This document shows, piece after piece, positions 1 to 10,262 of a stretch of DNA of 64,000 nt. Position numbers and translations under genes: made by a program. Position 1 is the first letter of the stretch. The number at the start of each line of letters is the position of its first letter. Below the pieces are notes generated by a model. It did no database searches and had not been told where the DNA came from. It worked only from the letters and a program-made list of their open reading frames with translations. Source of the DNA: Mauremys mutica (lineage: Eukaryota > Chordata > Testudines > Geoemydidae); NCBI RefSeq assembly GCF_020497125.1, contig NC_059075.1:108601222-108665221 (forward strand), written 5' to 3'.

Positions 1-128
1 GTGAGCACTTGCAGCTTCCACTGACTTCAGCAGGAGTTTCAGATGGTCAGCGCCTCCCAGGATTTGAGTGCCAGGGACCAGGAGCTCTGTCTTCTCATAG
101 ATTCTAGTTTGTAGGTATGTCTTACATT

Positions 129-223
129 GGGCCTGATTCTGATTTCCTATTGGTGTAAATCAGGAGTAACTCCACAGAAATCAGTGGAATTATACCAGGG
201 TAAGTGAAATCAGAATCTGGTCC
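129..223. repeat. Short palindromic interspersed repeat (GGGCCTGATTCTGA ... TCAGAATCTGG)
   Basis: The two ends are inverted copies of a 'cctgattctgattt' type sequence and the middle is itself palindromic (aaatcaggagtaactcc / ggaattataccagg). The same hairpin-like family recurs at 834-915, 9380-9452, about 26970-27030 and about 40666-40760. It behaves like an old non-autonomous DNA element. I did not identify its superfamily. Confidence 0.6.
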
Positions 224-245
224 ATAATATCTAGTAAATATCTAG

Positions 246-414
246 TAAAAGCAGCAAAGAATCCTGTGGCACCTTATAGACTTCCCTTGCATCCGACGAA
301 GTGGGTATTCACCCACGAAAGCTCATGCTCTAAAACGTCTGTTAGTCTATAAGGTGCCACAGGATTCTTTGCTGCTTTTACAGATCCAGACTAACACGGC
401 TACCCCTCTGATAC
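246..414. mobile_element. Penelope-like terminal repeat with self-inverted ends
   Basis: A stretch beginning agcagcaaagaatcctgtgg is repeated in reverse complement at 340-379, so the unit is partly palindromic. Between the arms lies a hammerhead-like core: CCGACGA, a stem GTGGG/CCCAC, then GAAA (292-320). The flank 'ccagactaacacggctacccctctgata' is the hallmark end seen with this repeat class in turtles. Intact core copies read CUGANGA, so the first U is mutated here. Assignment to Penelope-like elements rests on known association of such cores with their terminal repeats. Confidence 0.55.
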
Positions 415-833
415 TTGACATAATATCTAGTAGTTAATTTAATGTCAACCGCTCTCTTTTCCTGCCAGCCACGCAGCCTCTCTTCTGCTCTCTCCTCTAA
501 ATGGCACAGAAAGATCAGGTCACTGTCAATTTATAATGCACAACACTGCAAAGCTGCTTTTCTTGCAGTATCTCAAGTATGTTTGTGCTGAGAATAGGGT
601 AAGAATGGCAAGCCCCACTGTATATCTGGTCATTCACACTTAGGATCCAAGACAAATCATGTCCAATGTTATTTTCCAGTAATAATTTTTTTAAGAACTA
701 AGTCTGGGTTGGTTATAGCTGCGCACAAATATGATGCAAAGCCCTCATATAGACATAATATACATAGGATACTAGGGTTATATCCTATGTGCGTGTGTGT
801 GTGTGTATTTACATATATATAGATATAAATTAT
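415..833. other. Unassigned non-coding sequence with a small TG/AT microsatellite
   Basis: No gene or clear repeat was recognised in the first 370 bases. Positions about 791-830 hold a short (TG)n run followed by ATATAT-rich sequence. Confidence 0.5.
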
Positions 834-915
834 GGGCCAGTTTCTCAGTTGGTGTAAATCTGTGGTAGCTCCTTTGACTCGAGGAGCTATGCCAACGTAT
901 CTGAGAATCTGGCCC
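834..915. repeat. Short palindromic interspersed repeat (same family as 129-223)
   Basis: Starts GGGCCAGTTTCTCAGTTGG and ends CTGAGAATCTGGCCC, an inverted pair with a palindromic centre (ggtagctcctttgac / cgaggagctatgcc). Confidence 0.6.
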
Positions 916-1379
916 TACATGTATGATGCTGCAGTAATGATCTAGCACTCCAATTCCTGTGTGCTCTTGCCAGCAGCAGTGCTTTGATTTTAGTGCTTGG
1001 ATCTCAGCAAACTGTTCCAAAAGGGGCAGGAAGACTCAAAAATAACAGCAGAGTATTGGGGTAGGAGAGGGCTTAGCTGAGTGCCTTATTCTAAGCACGC
1101 TGCATTACACATTCCTTGTTTCTTCCGGAGTAAGTGGCCATTAGCTTTTGTTCTTGCTGGCTGTAACAGGTGCAGCTGGTTACACTGGGGCATTGTTCTT
1201 GCTGGCGCAGGTGTGTCTGAGGCCTGTCGTGAGCAGTTTTGGATATTTTGGGGGTTTTTTACTGGGCAGGAAGCAGTAGGATGGAGCCTAATTTGCTACC
1301 CTGCAGTTTCTTTCCCAGGGCTGAATTTTGGCCTTTTGTCTATGCACACATTCACCACCAGAGGCCACCATGCTGCTCC
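916..1379. other. Unassigned non-coding sequence
   Basis: I see nothing with coding or repeat signature. The longest open frame (1081-1386 +) lacks any recognisable domain and runs into the following repeat. Confidence 0.4.
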
Positions 1380-1392
1380 TTACTGAAACAGG

Positions 1393-1648
1393 TTTCAGAG
1401 GGGTAGCCAGTGTTGTATCAGCAAAAACAATGAGGAGTCCTTAGAGTGGCACCTTAGAGACTAACAAATTTATTTGGGCATAAGACTGACCTCACACTTG
1501 GTAAGGCAACCCCCATCCTTTCATGTATTTATACCTGCTCTTGTATTTTCCACTCCATGCATCTGATGAAGTGGGTTCTAGCCCACGAAAGCTTATGCCC
1601 AAATAAATATGTTAGTCTCTAAGGTGCCACAAGGGCCCCTCGTTGTTT
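1393..1648 (+). mobile_element. Penelope-like terminal repeat insertion with 13-bp target duplication
   Basis: The element is flanked by perfect copies of TTACTGAAACAGG at 1380-1392 and 1649-1661, a convincing target-site duplication. Inside are the hallmark pieces: TTTCAGAGGGGTAGCC at the left, an inverted 'gcaccttagagactaac ... gttagtctctaaggtgc' pair, and a hammerhead-like core at 1563-1590. No reverse transcriptase or GIY-YIG domain remains, so this is a short non-autonomous or truncated copy. Confidence 0.7.
1563..1590 (+). ncRNA. Hammerhead-ribozyme-like core in Penelope repeat
   Basis: CTGATGA (1563-1569) is followed by a 5-bp stem GTGGG (1571-1575) / CCCAC (1582-1586) and then GAAA (1587-1590). 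This matches the invariant CUGANGA - stem II - GAAA layout of hammerhead ribozymes, which are known in Penelope-like retroelements. Stem III would be very short (GC-TTAT-GC, 1591-1598) before a CC/CU cleavage position. Stem I is not obvious in the monomer, so self-cleavage may need a dimer or may be lost. Confidence 0.5.
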
Positions 1649-1661
1649 TTACTGAAACAGG

Positions 1662-2104
1662 CATGCTGGCAAATTGATCCCATCGCTGCCGTGGCATGCG
1701 GCCAGGTCACAAAATCAGGGCAAACAGAACTTAGCTTTTTGCTTCAAGGAGGCTCTTACAAGCAGTGGGTGAAAAACAATGTTTGACAAAATATGCCTTG
1801 AAAAGGCCCTTTAAAAAACATTAGTGGAATCTTCTCTGTGAACCCAGCCACCTATCTCACTGCTCTGCATTGCACATAAGACCTAAATTCCATTCCTGGG
1901 ATGGAATGCTGGCCCCTGAGGGGCCATTTAAAGGGGGCAGGGAAGGGTTCTAGTCCCCCCCCCCCCACTCCCGAGTTTCATAGGGGAGCATAGGCGGCAG
2001 GTTTGTATAATTTTTGGTGGGGCCCAAAATGGTGGTGCCCCCCCACTCCCGCCCTGTAAGCCGATATAAAATGAAGCTACAGCGCGTCAGTGCCACAAGA
2101 TTAC
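1662..2104. other. Unassigned sequence leading into a G-rich repeat
   Basis: No gene seen. A C-run lies at about 1955-1967. From about 1985 the sequence 'taggcggcaggtttgtataatttttggtggggccc' looks like the edge of an interspersed repeat whose other edge may be about 3125-3217. Confidence 0.4.
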
Positions 2105-2480
2105 AAGGTTGGAGAAGGGGTAGGGGGTTCCAGGGGCCAGTCAAGGGACAAGGAGCAGGGGGGGTTGGATGGGGCAGAGGTTCGGAGGGGCAGTCAGGGG
2201 ACAGGCAGCAATTGGATAGGCATGGGAGTCCAGGGGGTTGATCAGGGGACAGGTAGGGGGTGGGGTCCTGGGGGGAAGTTGGGTGGGGTCTCAGGAGGGG
2301 GCAGTTGGGGACAAGGAGAAGGGAGGCTTAGATAGGGGCTGGGGTCCCAAGGGGTAGTTAGGGGCAGTTGTCTCGGGAGTGGGTAACGGGGGACAAGGAC
2401 CAGTGGTGCTTAGATAGGGGGTGGGGGTCCTGAGGGGCAGTTGGGGCAGGGATCTGGGGAGGGGGCAATCAGCGGCCAGG
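2105..2480 (+). repeat. Degenerate G-rich minisatellite
   Basis: Imperfect repeats of a motif such as 'cagtcaggggacaaggagcagggggg' and 'ggggtcctggggggcagtt' run for about 375 bp. There is strong G/C strand asymmetry, with many GGGG runs spaced a few bases apart on the plus strand. The several overlapping open frames are a by-product of the repeat. Confidence 0.7.
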
Positions 2481-3120
2481 GGCTGGGATTCAAAGGGCTC
2501 TGAGCTGCTGGCAGCCGTGGGGAGCCCTGAGCCCTTTAAATCCCAGCCGCCGCGGGGCAGCAGGCTGAGCTGCTGGCAGCCGCAGGCAGCTCAGAGCCCT
2601 CTGATTCCCAGCCGCGGCTGAGATTTAAAGGGCTTTGGGCTCCCCGCCGCAGCGGGCAGCCCAGAGCCCTCTGATTCCCGGCCGCGGCTGGGATTTAAAG
2701 GGCTCTGGGCTCCCCGCGGTTGCAGGCAGCCCAGAGCCCTCTGATTCCCGGCTACGGCTGGGATTTAAAAGGCTCTGGGCTCCCCGCTGCAGCGGGCAGC
2801 CCAGAGCCCTCTGATTCCCAGCCGCGGCTGAGATTTAAAGGGCTCTGGGCTCCCCGCTGCAGGGGGCAGCCCAGAGCCCTCTGATTCCCAGCCGCGGCTG
2901 GGATTTAAAGGGCTCTGGGCTCCCTGCCGCAGCGGGCAGCCCAGAGCCCTCTGATTCCCAGCCGCGGCTGGGATCTAAAGGGCTCTGGGCTCCCTGCCGC
3001 AGCGGGCAGCCCAGAGCCCTCTGATTCCCGGCCGCGGCTGAGATTTAAAGGGCTCTGGGCTCCCTGCGGTTGCAGGCAGCCCGGAGCCCTCTGGTTCCCG
3101 GCCGCGGCTGGGATTTAAAG
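2481..3120. repeat. 70-bp tandem minisatellite with palindromic units
   Basis: The landmark GCCGCGGCTG occurs at 2611, 2681, 2751 (as GCTACGGCTG), 2821, 2891, 2961, 3031 and 3101, an exact 70-bp spacing. A less regular part precedes it from 2481. Each unit contains AGGGCTCTGGGCT and its reverse complement AGCCCAGAGCCCT around a GC-rich centre, so each can fold as a hairpin. Units also carry ATTTAAAG. Confidence 0.9.
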
Positions 3121-3484
3121 GGGCGAAACCTAGCTCCAAATATTGGTGGAGCAGAGCCCCTGATTTTGAATATTCCTTGGGCTTTAGCTCCACGAGCCCA
3201 TATAAGTTGGCGCCCATGTAGGGGAGCTCTACTCACCCTAGCCCCAGATGGAGTTCTTAACTGCAACAACTTGCATGTGATATGTGATGAATTTGGAAGC
3301 TGGGAGCAGCACAGCCTTGGGGGCTGGGAGTTTGTTTATAAACAGAGGCGGTGTGACTAAGATAACACAAGGCTTATCATTAAAGTAAATTAAGGATTCA
3401 TAGATGATCCTGAAAGCCCTGCCAGGCACTTCAGTTAAAAGATAGGAAACAAAGGGTAGGAATAAAAAGTGAGAATGGAGAGAG
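3121..3484. other. Unassigned sequence after the minisatellite
   Basis: The first 100 bases probably complete the repeat that hosts the minisatellite. I see nothing else definable up to the CR1 relic. Confidence 0.35.
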
Positions 3485-4376
3485 GTACATATTCAACATC
3501 TTCATAAATGATCTGGAAAACAGGGTATGCAGTCAGGTGGCAAAATTTGCAGATGATACAAAATTACTTAAGATAGTTAAGTCCAAAGCAGGCTGCAAAG
3601 AGCTACACAAGGAACTCACAAAACTGGGTGACTAGGCAACAGAATGGCAGAAGAAATTCAGTGTGGATAAATGCAAAGTAATGCACTTGGCAAAATATAA
3701 TCCCAACAATACATACAAAGTGATGGGGTCTAAATTAGCTGAACCCGTCAATAAAGAGCTCTTGGAGTCATTGTGAATAGTTCTCTGAAAATATCTGCTC
3801 AATGTGCAGTGGCAATTAAAAAAGCTAACAGAATATTGGGCATCATTAGGAGAGGGATGGATAATAAGAGAAAAATAGCATATTGCCTCTATGTAAATCC
3901 ATGGTACGCCGACATATTGAATGGCGCGTGCAGATTTGGTCACCCCATCTCAAAAATACATATTGGATTTGGAAAAGGTACGGAGAAGGGTAACAGAAAT
4001 AATTAAGGGTATGAACACCTTCTGTATGAGGAGAGATTAAAAAGACTGGGACTTTTCAGCTTGGAAAAGAGATGACTAAGGGGGCATGTGATAGAGGTCT
4101 ATAAAATCATGACTGGTGTGGAAAAATTGAATGAGGAAATGTTATTTATTACTTCACTTAACACAAGAACTAGAGGTCACCCAATGAAATTAATAGGCAG
4201 CAGATTTAAAACAAAATAATAGTATTTCTTCACAGCCAACCTCTGGAACTCACTTCCAGGGGATGTTGTGAAGGCCAAAACTATAACAGGGTCCCAATAA
4301 GAACTAGATAAGTACATGGAGGAAAGGTCCAGCAATGGCTATTAGCCAGGGTGGACAAGGATCTAACACCCTGTTC
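3485..4376 (+). mobile_element. CR1 LINE relic: 3' part of the reverse transcriptase ORF
   Basis: Translation in broken frames gives FINDLEN followed by KFADDTKL at about 3535-3570. This is the CR1 form of the reverse transcriptase catalytic box, with the two aspartates intact. Downstream stretches match the CR1 C-terminal part (region corresponding to KANRILGIIRRG at about 3820-3860, then SLEKR-like 'cttggaaaagagatgactaag'). Stops and frameshifts are frequent, so it is dead. It ends near 4376 where a different sequence (gtgctgactccgtgggtact) begins, so the usual CR1 tail is missing. Confidence 0.75.
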
Positions 4377-4714
4377 AATAGGTGCTGACTCCGTGGGTAC
4401 TCCGGGGCTGGAGCCAGTAGCAGGCAGGACTGCTATACGCAGGAGTGAGTGTTGCTCGAAAGCAACTTTCCTTCCCCAGCGGTTAATGGAAGGAGTGACA
4501 TGGACTGTCCTAATCACTCCCCTGGCTAAAAAGATGCTGGCTGCACTGTGAGAAACTGAAGGTGAGAAGGTTAAAGTAGGGGAATGCAGATGAGGTGGTG
4601 GTGAGGAAGAATTCCCAAGCTCTAGTGGAAATACTGCAGACCACTGCATACCAAGGAAGGGGGAGGTACTACTATCTCTTTTGTAGATAGATTGCTAATA
4701 GCAATAGTCTTCTT
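4377..4714. other. Unassigned sequence; fragment of a 'gctgactccgtgggt' repeat
   Basis: Positions 4380-4420 (gtgctgactccgtgggtactccggggctggagcc) look like a piece of an interspersed repeat. The rest shows no signal I can name. Confidence 0.35.
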
Positions 4715-5735
4715 CAGCTTGCCACTCCTATAGTAGACCCATAACCAAGGCCGGCTTTAGGAACTGCGGGGCCCAATTCAAATATCCAGCGGTGGTCCAG
4801 GTCTTTGGCGGCACTTCGGCGGCGGGGGGGTCCTTCCCTCGCTCCGGGTCTTCCACGGACCCAGACCGCTGCCGGGTGAGTAAAAAAATTAGAAAGGCGC
4901 CTAAGGTGCGGGGCCCTCTTAGGCATGGGGCCCGATTCCGGGGAATTGAGGGAATCAGCCTAAAGCCGCCCCTGCCCATAACCTCTGGCTGACTTACTGA
5001 AGTCCTCAAATCTTGATTTAAAGACTTCAAGTTACAGAGAATCCACCATTTACTCTAATTCAAACCAGCAAGGGACCCGTGCCCCATGCTGCAAAGGAAA
5101 CCAAAAAACCTCCAGAGTTCCTGCCAGTCTGACCTGGCGTAAAATTTCTTCCCAACCCCAAATACAGCAATCAGTTAGACCATCAGCATGTGGTCAAGAT
5201 TCACCAGCTAGACACCTGAGAGAGAATTTTCTGTAATAACTCAGAGATCTCCCCTTCTAGTGTCCGATCTCCAGCCATTGGAGATATTTGCTAATCGCAA
5301 TCAGAAGTGGGCCATATGCCATTGCAGACAATCTCATCATACCACCCCTCGAATTTATCAAGCTGAGCTTTAAAACAAGTTAGGTTTTGTTCCCCCCGAC
5401 TCCCCTTGGAAGGCTGTTGCAGACGTTCACTCCTCTGATGGTTAGAAACCTTTGTCTAAAGTCAAGCCTAAACTTATTGATGGCCAGTTTATATCCATTT
5501 GTTCTTGAGCCGGCAGTGGCCCTTTAATAACTCTTCTCCCTCACTGTGTTTAGCCCTTTTGATTTATTTATAGAGAGCAATCATATCTTCCTTCAGCCTT
5601 TGGCTTGTTTAGCCGGAAAAAAACCAAGCCCCTTAAGTCTCCTCTCATAGGGTAGGCTCTCTGTTCCTCTGATCATCACAGTAGCCCTTCTCTGCACCTT
5701 CTCTGGTTGATTGTGCTGTGTGCTGATGAGTGATG
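4715..5735 (-). mobile_element. CR1-type LINE 3' end, antisense, interrupted by a hAT MITE
   Basis: Read on the minus strand this is the 3' region of a CR1-type LINE. Recognisable blocks on the plus strand are 'tggagatatttgctaat', 'ctcctctgatggttagaaac', 'tttatagagagcaatcatatc' and 'agtagcccttctctgcacctt'. The left part (4715-4745) and the part after 4975 join cleanly once the MITE at 4746-4974 and one target duplication are removed (cccataac then ctctggctgac). Confidence 0.75.
4746..4974. mobile_element. hAT-type MITE (CAAGGCCGGCTTTAGG / CCTAAAGCCGCCCCTG)
   Basis: Terminal inverted repeats CAAGGCCGGCTTTAGG and CAGGGGCGGCTTTAGG (reverse complement of the right end). Perfect 8-bp duplications CCCATAAC flank it at 4738-4745 and 4975-4982. 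Eight-base duplications and CAGG-type ends are typical of hAT elements. No transposase coding capacity. Confidence 0.85.
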
Positions 5736-6267
5736 AACTGAAAGCAATTGTGCAGAAAGGGTCTGACATCCGTTCTTCACCAGTAATAGACTATTGCATG
5801 GCATAGGGGAGCTGGTTGAAAAAATCTCATTTTATTTGAGCAAAAATGTCAAATACAAAGACCTTGTCTTTAAATGGTTCGTGGAAAATGTCAAGTTTTT
5901 GACCCAAAAAAAAAAATCTAAACAAATGTTTGATACATTTCAGATTTTAGATTTGCATTTTGTCTTGGTTTTCAAAAATCAAAGTGAAACAAAAACTTCA
6001 GTTAGAAATGAAGTCTAGCCAAATGACAATTTTTTGTGTGAATTTTTTTCATTGACAATTTAGTGGAAATTGAACATTTTACCAGCCTTGTCCTTTTTGG
6101 TTGGAAAAAACAATTCAACTGAAAAATTACAACCAGTTCTAGTCACTAGTAACAGTGACTACTGTCCAATGATAACAAATTCAGTCTGCCTCTGTTTTAG
6201 CTATGAATTACTTGAGTATCTCCTGAGTGAAATCTAAGGTTTATTGCACCAGTCCCTAAAAAGGATG
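5736..6267. repeat. A/T-rich repeat of the 'accagttctagt' family and unassigned sequence
   Basis: About 5800-6145 is A/T-rich with many AAAATGTC, TTTTTC and ATTTAGTGGAAATT motifs. It ends in 'accagttctagt', the reverse complement of the 'ctagagctgg' start seen at 44819 and 58746. Similar A/T-rich copies lie at about 11600-11830 and 59440-59690. The superfamily is unknown to me. Confidence 0.45.
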
Positions 6268-6418
6268 TGAATCATAGATTTCACAAACGGAAAAGGCCTG
6301 TTAGGTCATGCCTGTCAGTGCAGAATTGTTCCCTACAGCACAGCGTCTCGTGTTTCATCCAGTCTATTTTAAAATGTGCCAGGGATCGGGTTTCCATCAT
6401 TGTTCCATAGGCCAATAC
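6268..6418 (-). mobile_element. CR1-like LINE 3'-end fragment, antisense
   Basis: 'aatcatagatttcac ... ggtcatgcctgtcagtgcagaattgttccctacag ... tctattttaaaatgtgccagggat' is the antisense layout of a CR1/L3-type LINE 3' end. Heavily diverged. Confidence 0.5.
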
Positions 6419-6520
6419 AGTGGTTCTTAACCTGGGGTGCCCGCACCTGCTGGGGGTGCAAGATGTCCTTTTGGGGGGTGCAAGACATGCCAGATTAGCC
6501 GCTAATAGATTCTCTGATAT
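6419..6520 (+). mobile_element. Truncated hAT MITE end
   Basis: Begins CAGTGGTTCTTAACCTGGGG, the hAT-type end motif seen complete at 59202 and 29781. No right end or target duplication found. Confidence 0.45.
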
Positions 6521-7899
6521 TCAGCCTAAGTTTTCATTTTCTTAATGTCATCCCATATTCACTCAGTATCAAAGGACCACACGGTGTCTTTCCATCTGGT
6601 GCATATTTTTATCCATCCAATAGGAAAACATTGCATACGATCAACCATTGCAGCCATCAGAAATTAATGTTGTTTGCTGTTTATATTTAAATTTTGGTCT
6701 TACTTTTGATGATGACAGATGCTGAGAAAAATTCGTGGATAAGAATTATGGTAACACTGCTGTGGGGTATAGATGCATTTGGAACTGGTCAGAGTTTGAT
6801 AACCAAATGTTAACAGTCCCAGACTGGTAATGACTTGTCTGCTTAGGGAATGAGGAGGGTGTCGTGCATTAGAGGCAAAACGCTGCACACCAGCATGAGA
6901 AGAACATGGAAACATGAGATCAGCAGATAGTAGCCACAAATTCTATAGCCCCAGTGGATGAACAAGAGAAGGATCATGGGAGAGAAGGAAAAAACGTGAA
7001 TGGTTTCTATTTCAATACGATCAGAAAATGACTTTTTTAAAATGATTTACAAATTCCACTCCTGCCAATGCTATTTCCTTGGATTAAATAAATAGATGTA
7101 TGAACATCATTTGATGGTGAGAAGAATTTTTTCCCCACTCGTGTGTGTGTGGGGTGTGTGAATGAAAGTGTAGAAAACAGCCTAACATTTCTTACAATCC
7201 TGTCGTACACTTGAAAGGAAAGTTGAGTGTTTATTCAAGATTTTTATTAAATACATGCACATAGTCAGACAATTTATTAAGCATATGTGATTCGTTCAGA
7301 GTCCACTGAAGTCAAGGGAAAGATTTCCACTGATTCCCCTTAAGGAAGCAAGTACATAAAACCTCTGGTGATTTAACGTTGCTCCTAAAAAGTGTTTTCC
7401 CAGGTGCCATGGCTCTGAAATGTCCTTTGTTTGAAGAGAGGTCATTCATTTTAGTCCCCAAGTTACCTATATTACAAATAAACTCGGAAACTCCTATTTA
7501 TAGCAGGAATGATTGACGAATCCAAGGTAGAGAGAGTGATTCCTGCTAGAAGAGCCCACCGCATTTTCAGTTTGCTGCATGAATGATTGTTTTCTGTTCC
7601 TCATTTTGGTCTTTGTCAAGCCTCATGTATAATTGCCTGAGTTTAAAAAAAAAAAAAACCTGAAAAAAACTCAACAGGTGTCAGCATATCAACACCCATA
7701 TGGGACAGGGCTGGAGCCTATAGATTCATTGTACAGATCTCTGCCACTTGAGCAAACAGGGTAATTGATTGCAGTAGTAGGTTGCCATCTTTTATGTGGA
7801 CTGGACCCTAGAGGGAAATGATATACATTTTTCCAGTAGGTTTCGCAAATATTTGCTGACAGCAGAGGAATGGTGAGGTTCAGGAATCGTGGGGTCCAC
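6521..7899. other. Unassigned non-coding sequence
   Basis: About 1.4 kb without a recognisable gene or repeat. A short TG run lies at 7141-7160 and an A-run at 7646-7660. Confidence 0.4.
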
Positions 7900-9060
7900 T
7901 CCTGGCTCTGAGGGAGAGTTCTTTAGTGGTCACAGACCCTTCTGCCCCTTTCTATTCTAGTCTGTCCCTGTCCCTGTCCCAGTCCCATCTCTTTCCCACC
8001 CCCGTTCCCTAGCTCAGCTCAGTCTCCTCCCCTGGCTACTCCCAGTCTTCATCCCTATGTTCCTCATCCTAGGCCTTGTTTCCTGCCTGTCCAATCTGGT
8101 CTCCCTGGCAGAGTTCCAGTATTCTTCCCACTCTGACTCTTCATCCCAGTCTCCCTCCACCCCCCAGACTCATTCAGCCTCACTCCCCCTGCCCAGTCCC
8201 AGCTTCCCACTCTAGGTTCCTTGTCTCTGGCTCCTTCCCAGCTGCTCATCTTATCTCAGGTTGCCACCTACTAGTTCCCAGTCTCAGTCTCCTCCCCACT
8301 CCCTGGCTCCTTATCACAATTCACGCCCTCTGCTCTGCTGGTTCTTGTACACTCTCTGCATTCAAGTCAGGTGGCTTCTTACTCCACACTGACTGGGACT
8401 AGCCGTGGGAACATTGAGAGCACAGGAGATGCCGTCTCCCTGCTTTCAGTTCCGGTTCTTGGTGCCCCAGGAGCAACATTTGCAGAGAAAGGGCACCCTG
8501 TGGCCCTGAGCGGGGTGCAGATGGAATCTTCAGAGAACTTGGCTGCCAGAATCCAACCAGTTTATACTGAGCCATTTGCAAACTGAGATTTTCCAAAGGG
8601 CTCTCACATGGCCAAATGTAGGCCGTTTTTCATGTAAAGGGCACATTTCTGACATCAAGGCAACTCTCCTGTCCAATTTCAGGCCATTACTCCAATGTAC
8701 ACAAGTGCTAGAACTTCTCTACAAAATGCTTGTGGGAATATTTTTAACATGAGAAAAATAATGTATTTTCCCCTGATCTTGTTCTTATAAATAGCTGAAT
8801 TGTTTTTGCTGAAGCTTTCAAAAAAAAAAATCATCAACCTGAGGCAAACACCCGGCATGGAAAATTTCAGCTCAAGACAGTTGAAGTCTGGCCAAGTTAC
8901 AAGAAACTGAAAAGAGGATCTTATAATGGGAAGTGTTGGGCAGCTTGAGCTAGAGGTGTCTCTACCAGCACCTCCTATTATGTAAAATCCAAACACGGAG
9001 TCGTCTCTTTAGGAACATCCAAACTTGAAATCATTCCCCAACCTTAGACATTTTCATGAA
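7900..9060. repeat. Pyrimidine-rich block followed by an unidentified interspersed repeat
   Basis: From about 7955 to 8340 the plus strand is strongly C/T-rich with repeated 'cccagtcccag', 'cagtctcctcccc' and 'tgtccctgtccc' motifs. The following 8340-9050 (e.g. 'gggactagccgtgggaacattgagagcacagg') reads like part of an interspersed repeat rather than a gene. Its open frames carry no domain. Confidence 0.35.
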
Positions 9061-9222
9061 CATTCATGTTGGTGAAAATCATTTTCAGTTCTATATTTTC
9101 ACCAGTAGGTGCCACTCTCCTTTTTTACATGTCTTGCAATGCAAGGTGATGGGAGACTGGCTGCCAGGTTCAGATCTGGAGACAACATCAGGTACGTTTG
9201 GATCCCGAGGTTTGCTTAAAGA

Positions 9223-9346
9223 TAGGGGGACCAGACAGCAAGTGTGAAAAATCGGGACAGGGAGTGAGGGGTAATAGGCACCTACATAAGACAAAGCCCC
9301 AAATATCGGGACTGTCCCTATAAAATCAGGACATCTGGTCACCCTA
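9223..9346. mobile_element. hAT-type MITE (TAGGGTGACCAG family), copy 1
   Basis: Ends TAGGGGGACCAGA and TCTGGTCACCCTA are inverted. Perfect 8-bp duplications CTTAAAGA at 9215-9222 and 9347-9354. The interior is partly palindromic ('aaaatcgggac ... gtccctataaaatc'). Confidence 0.85.
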
Positions 9347-9379
9347 CTTAAAGACAGATCTGTAAAAGAAATACATAAA

Positions 9380-9452
9380 GGGCCAGATCCTCAGCTGATA
9401 TAAAGGGATGTCAGTGGAGCTACACCAACTTGCACCAGCTGAGGATCTGGCT
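9380..9452. repeat. Short palindromic interspersed repeat (same family as 129-223)
   Basis: GGGCCAGATCCTCAGCTGATA ... TGCACCAGCTGAGGATCTGGCTC, an inverted pair around 'gtcagtggagcta'. Confidence 0.6.
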
Positions 9453-10023
9453 CTAGACTTTACATTTTCTAAATTCAGGTGCAAACATTAGCTTTTCCAA
9501 GTTGCACCCACAAGTAATCACCCTTAATAATGTTGAGTATTTTTCCTCTTCAAAGTCCTGAGCAAACACTAGCTAATGAACCCTCACAACTCCCGTGGGA
9601 AGTACGTAAACATACTTCTCCCAGATTTAACCATAGGAAACTGAGACATACGCCCAGATTCTGTCTTGCATTGAGTTCTGTTCAGTGAGGCAGAGGCAGG
9701 GAGGGAGCACTAACTGGCCCCGTGGTTCTCAGAGTGCACCTGCTCCATCCCCAGCCCCAGCCGAAGTTAGAACAGCCTAGCAGCTGCTTTAACTGATGCT
9801 AGCTGGCTATGAGCCCTAGGAGACCATATGCCAGTTGCAAATTGGCAGAGTGCAAGTGTGGTCTGCTGTACCGTGACACACCCCTACACTAAGGGCTGTG
9901 AAAAGCAATTGGTGTACACACAGGCTATGCTAGTTAAATCCAGTTAAGACTTGCCCTGTCCTGAGAGAATTCTGTGCTGGCCGGCTAGGGTCACCTTCTG
10001 TCACCTAAGCAATGCAAAGAGCA
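9453..10023. other. Unassigned non-coding sequence
   Basis: Nothing recognisable between two MITEs. Confidence 0.35.
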
Positions 10024-10120
10024 TTGGGTGACCAGACAGGAAGTGTGAAAAATTGGGATGGAGGTGGGGGGGGTAATAGGATCCTATATAAGAAAAAGCC
10101 CCAAACATCGGGTCACCCTA
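10024..10120. mobile_element. hAT-type MITE (TAGGGTGACCAG family), copy 2, internally deleted
   Basis: Ends TTGGGTGACCAGA and GGGTCACCCTA. Duplications AAAGAGCA (10016-10023) and AAAGAGCG (10121-10128) differ at one base. The right half lacks the 'gactgtccctataaaatc' block present in the copies at 9223 and 63342. Confidence 0.75.
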
Positions 10121-10149
10121 AAAGAGCGGGGTGGGGGAGGAAATCTGAA

Positions 10150-10262
10150 CCATAGAGAGTCTTAAGCAGCTGCCCAAGGTCACATAGTAAGCCAGTGTCA
10201 GAGACTAGGTTAGAAGTTAGGAGTCATGATTCACAGTCTCCTACTCTAACCATTAGTTCTTG
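10150..10262 (-). mobile_element. MIR-like SINE fragment, antisense
   Basis: 'cagctgcccaaggtcacatagtaagccagtgtcagagac ... ctcctactctaaccattag' is the antisense of a MIR/CORE-type tRNA-derived SINE (compare sense copies at 28855 and 39695). Confidence 0.6.

Noticed and set aside
2014..2621. Several overlapping plus-strand frames rich in Gly and Arg
   Set aside because: They are direct readings of the G-rich minisatellite in different frames.
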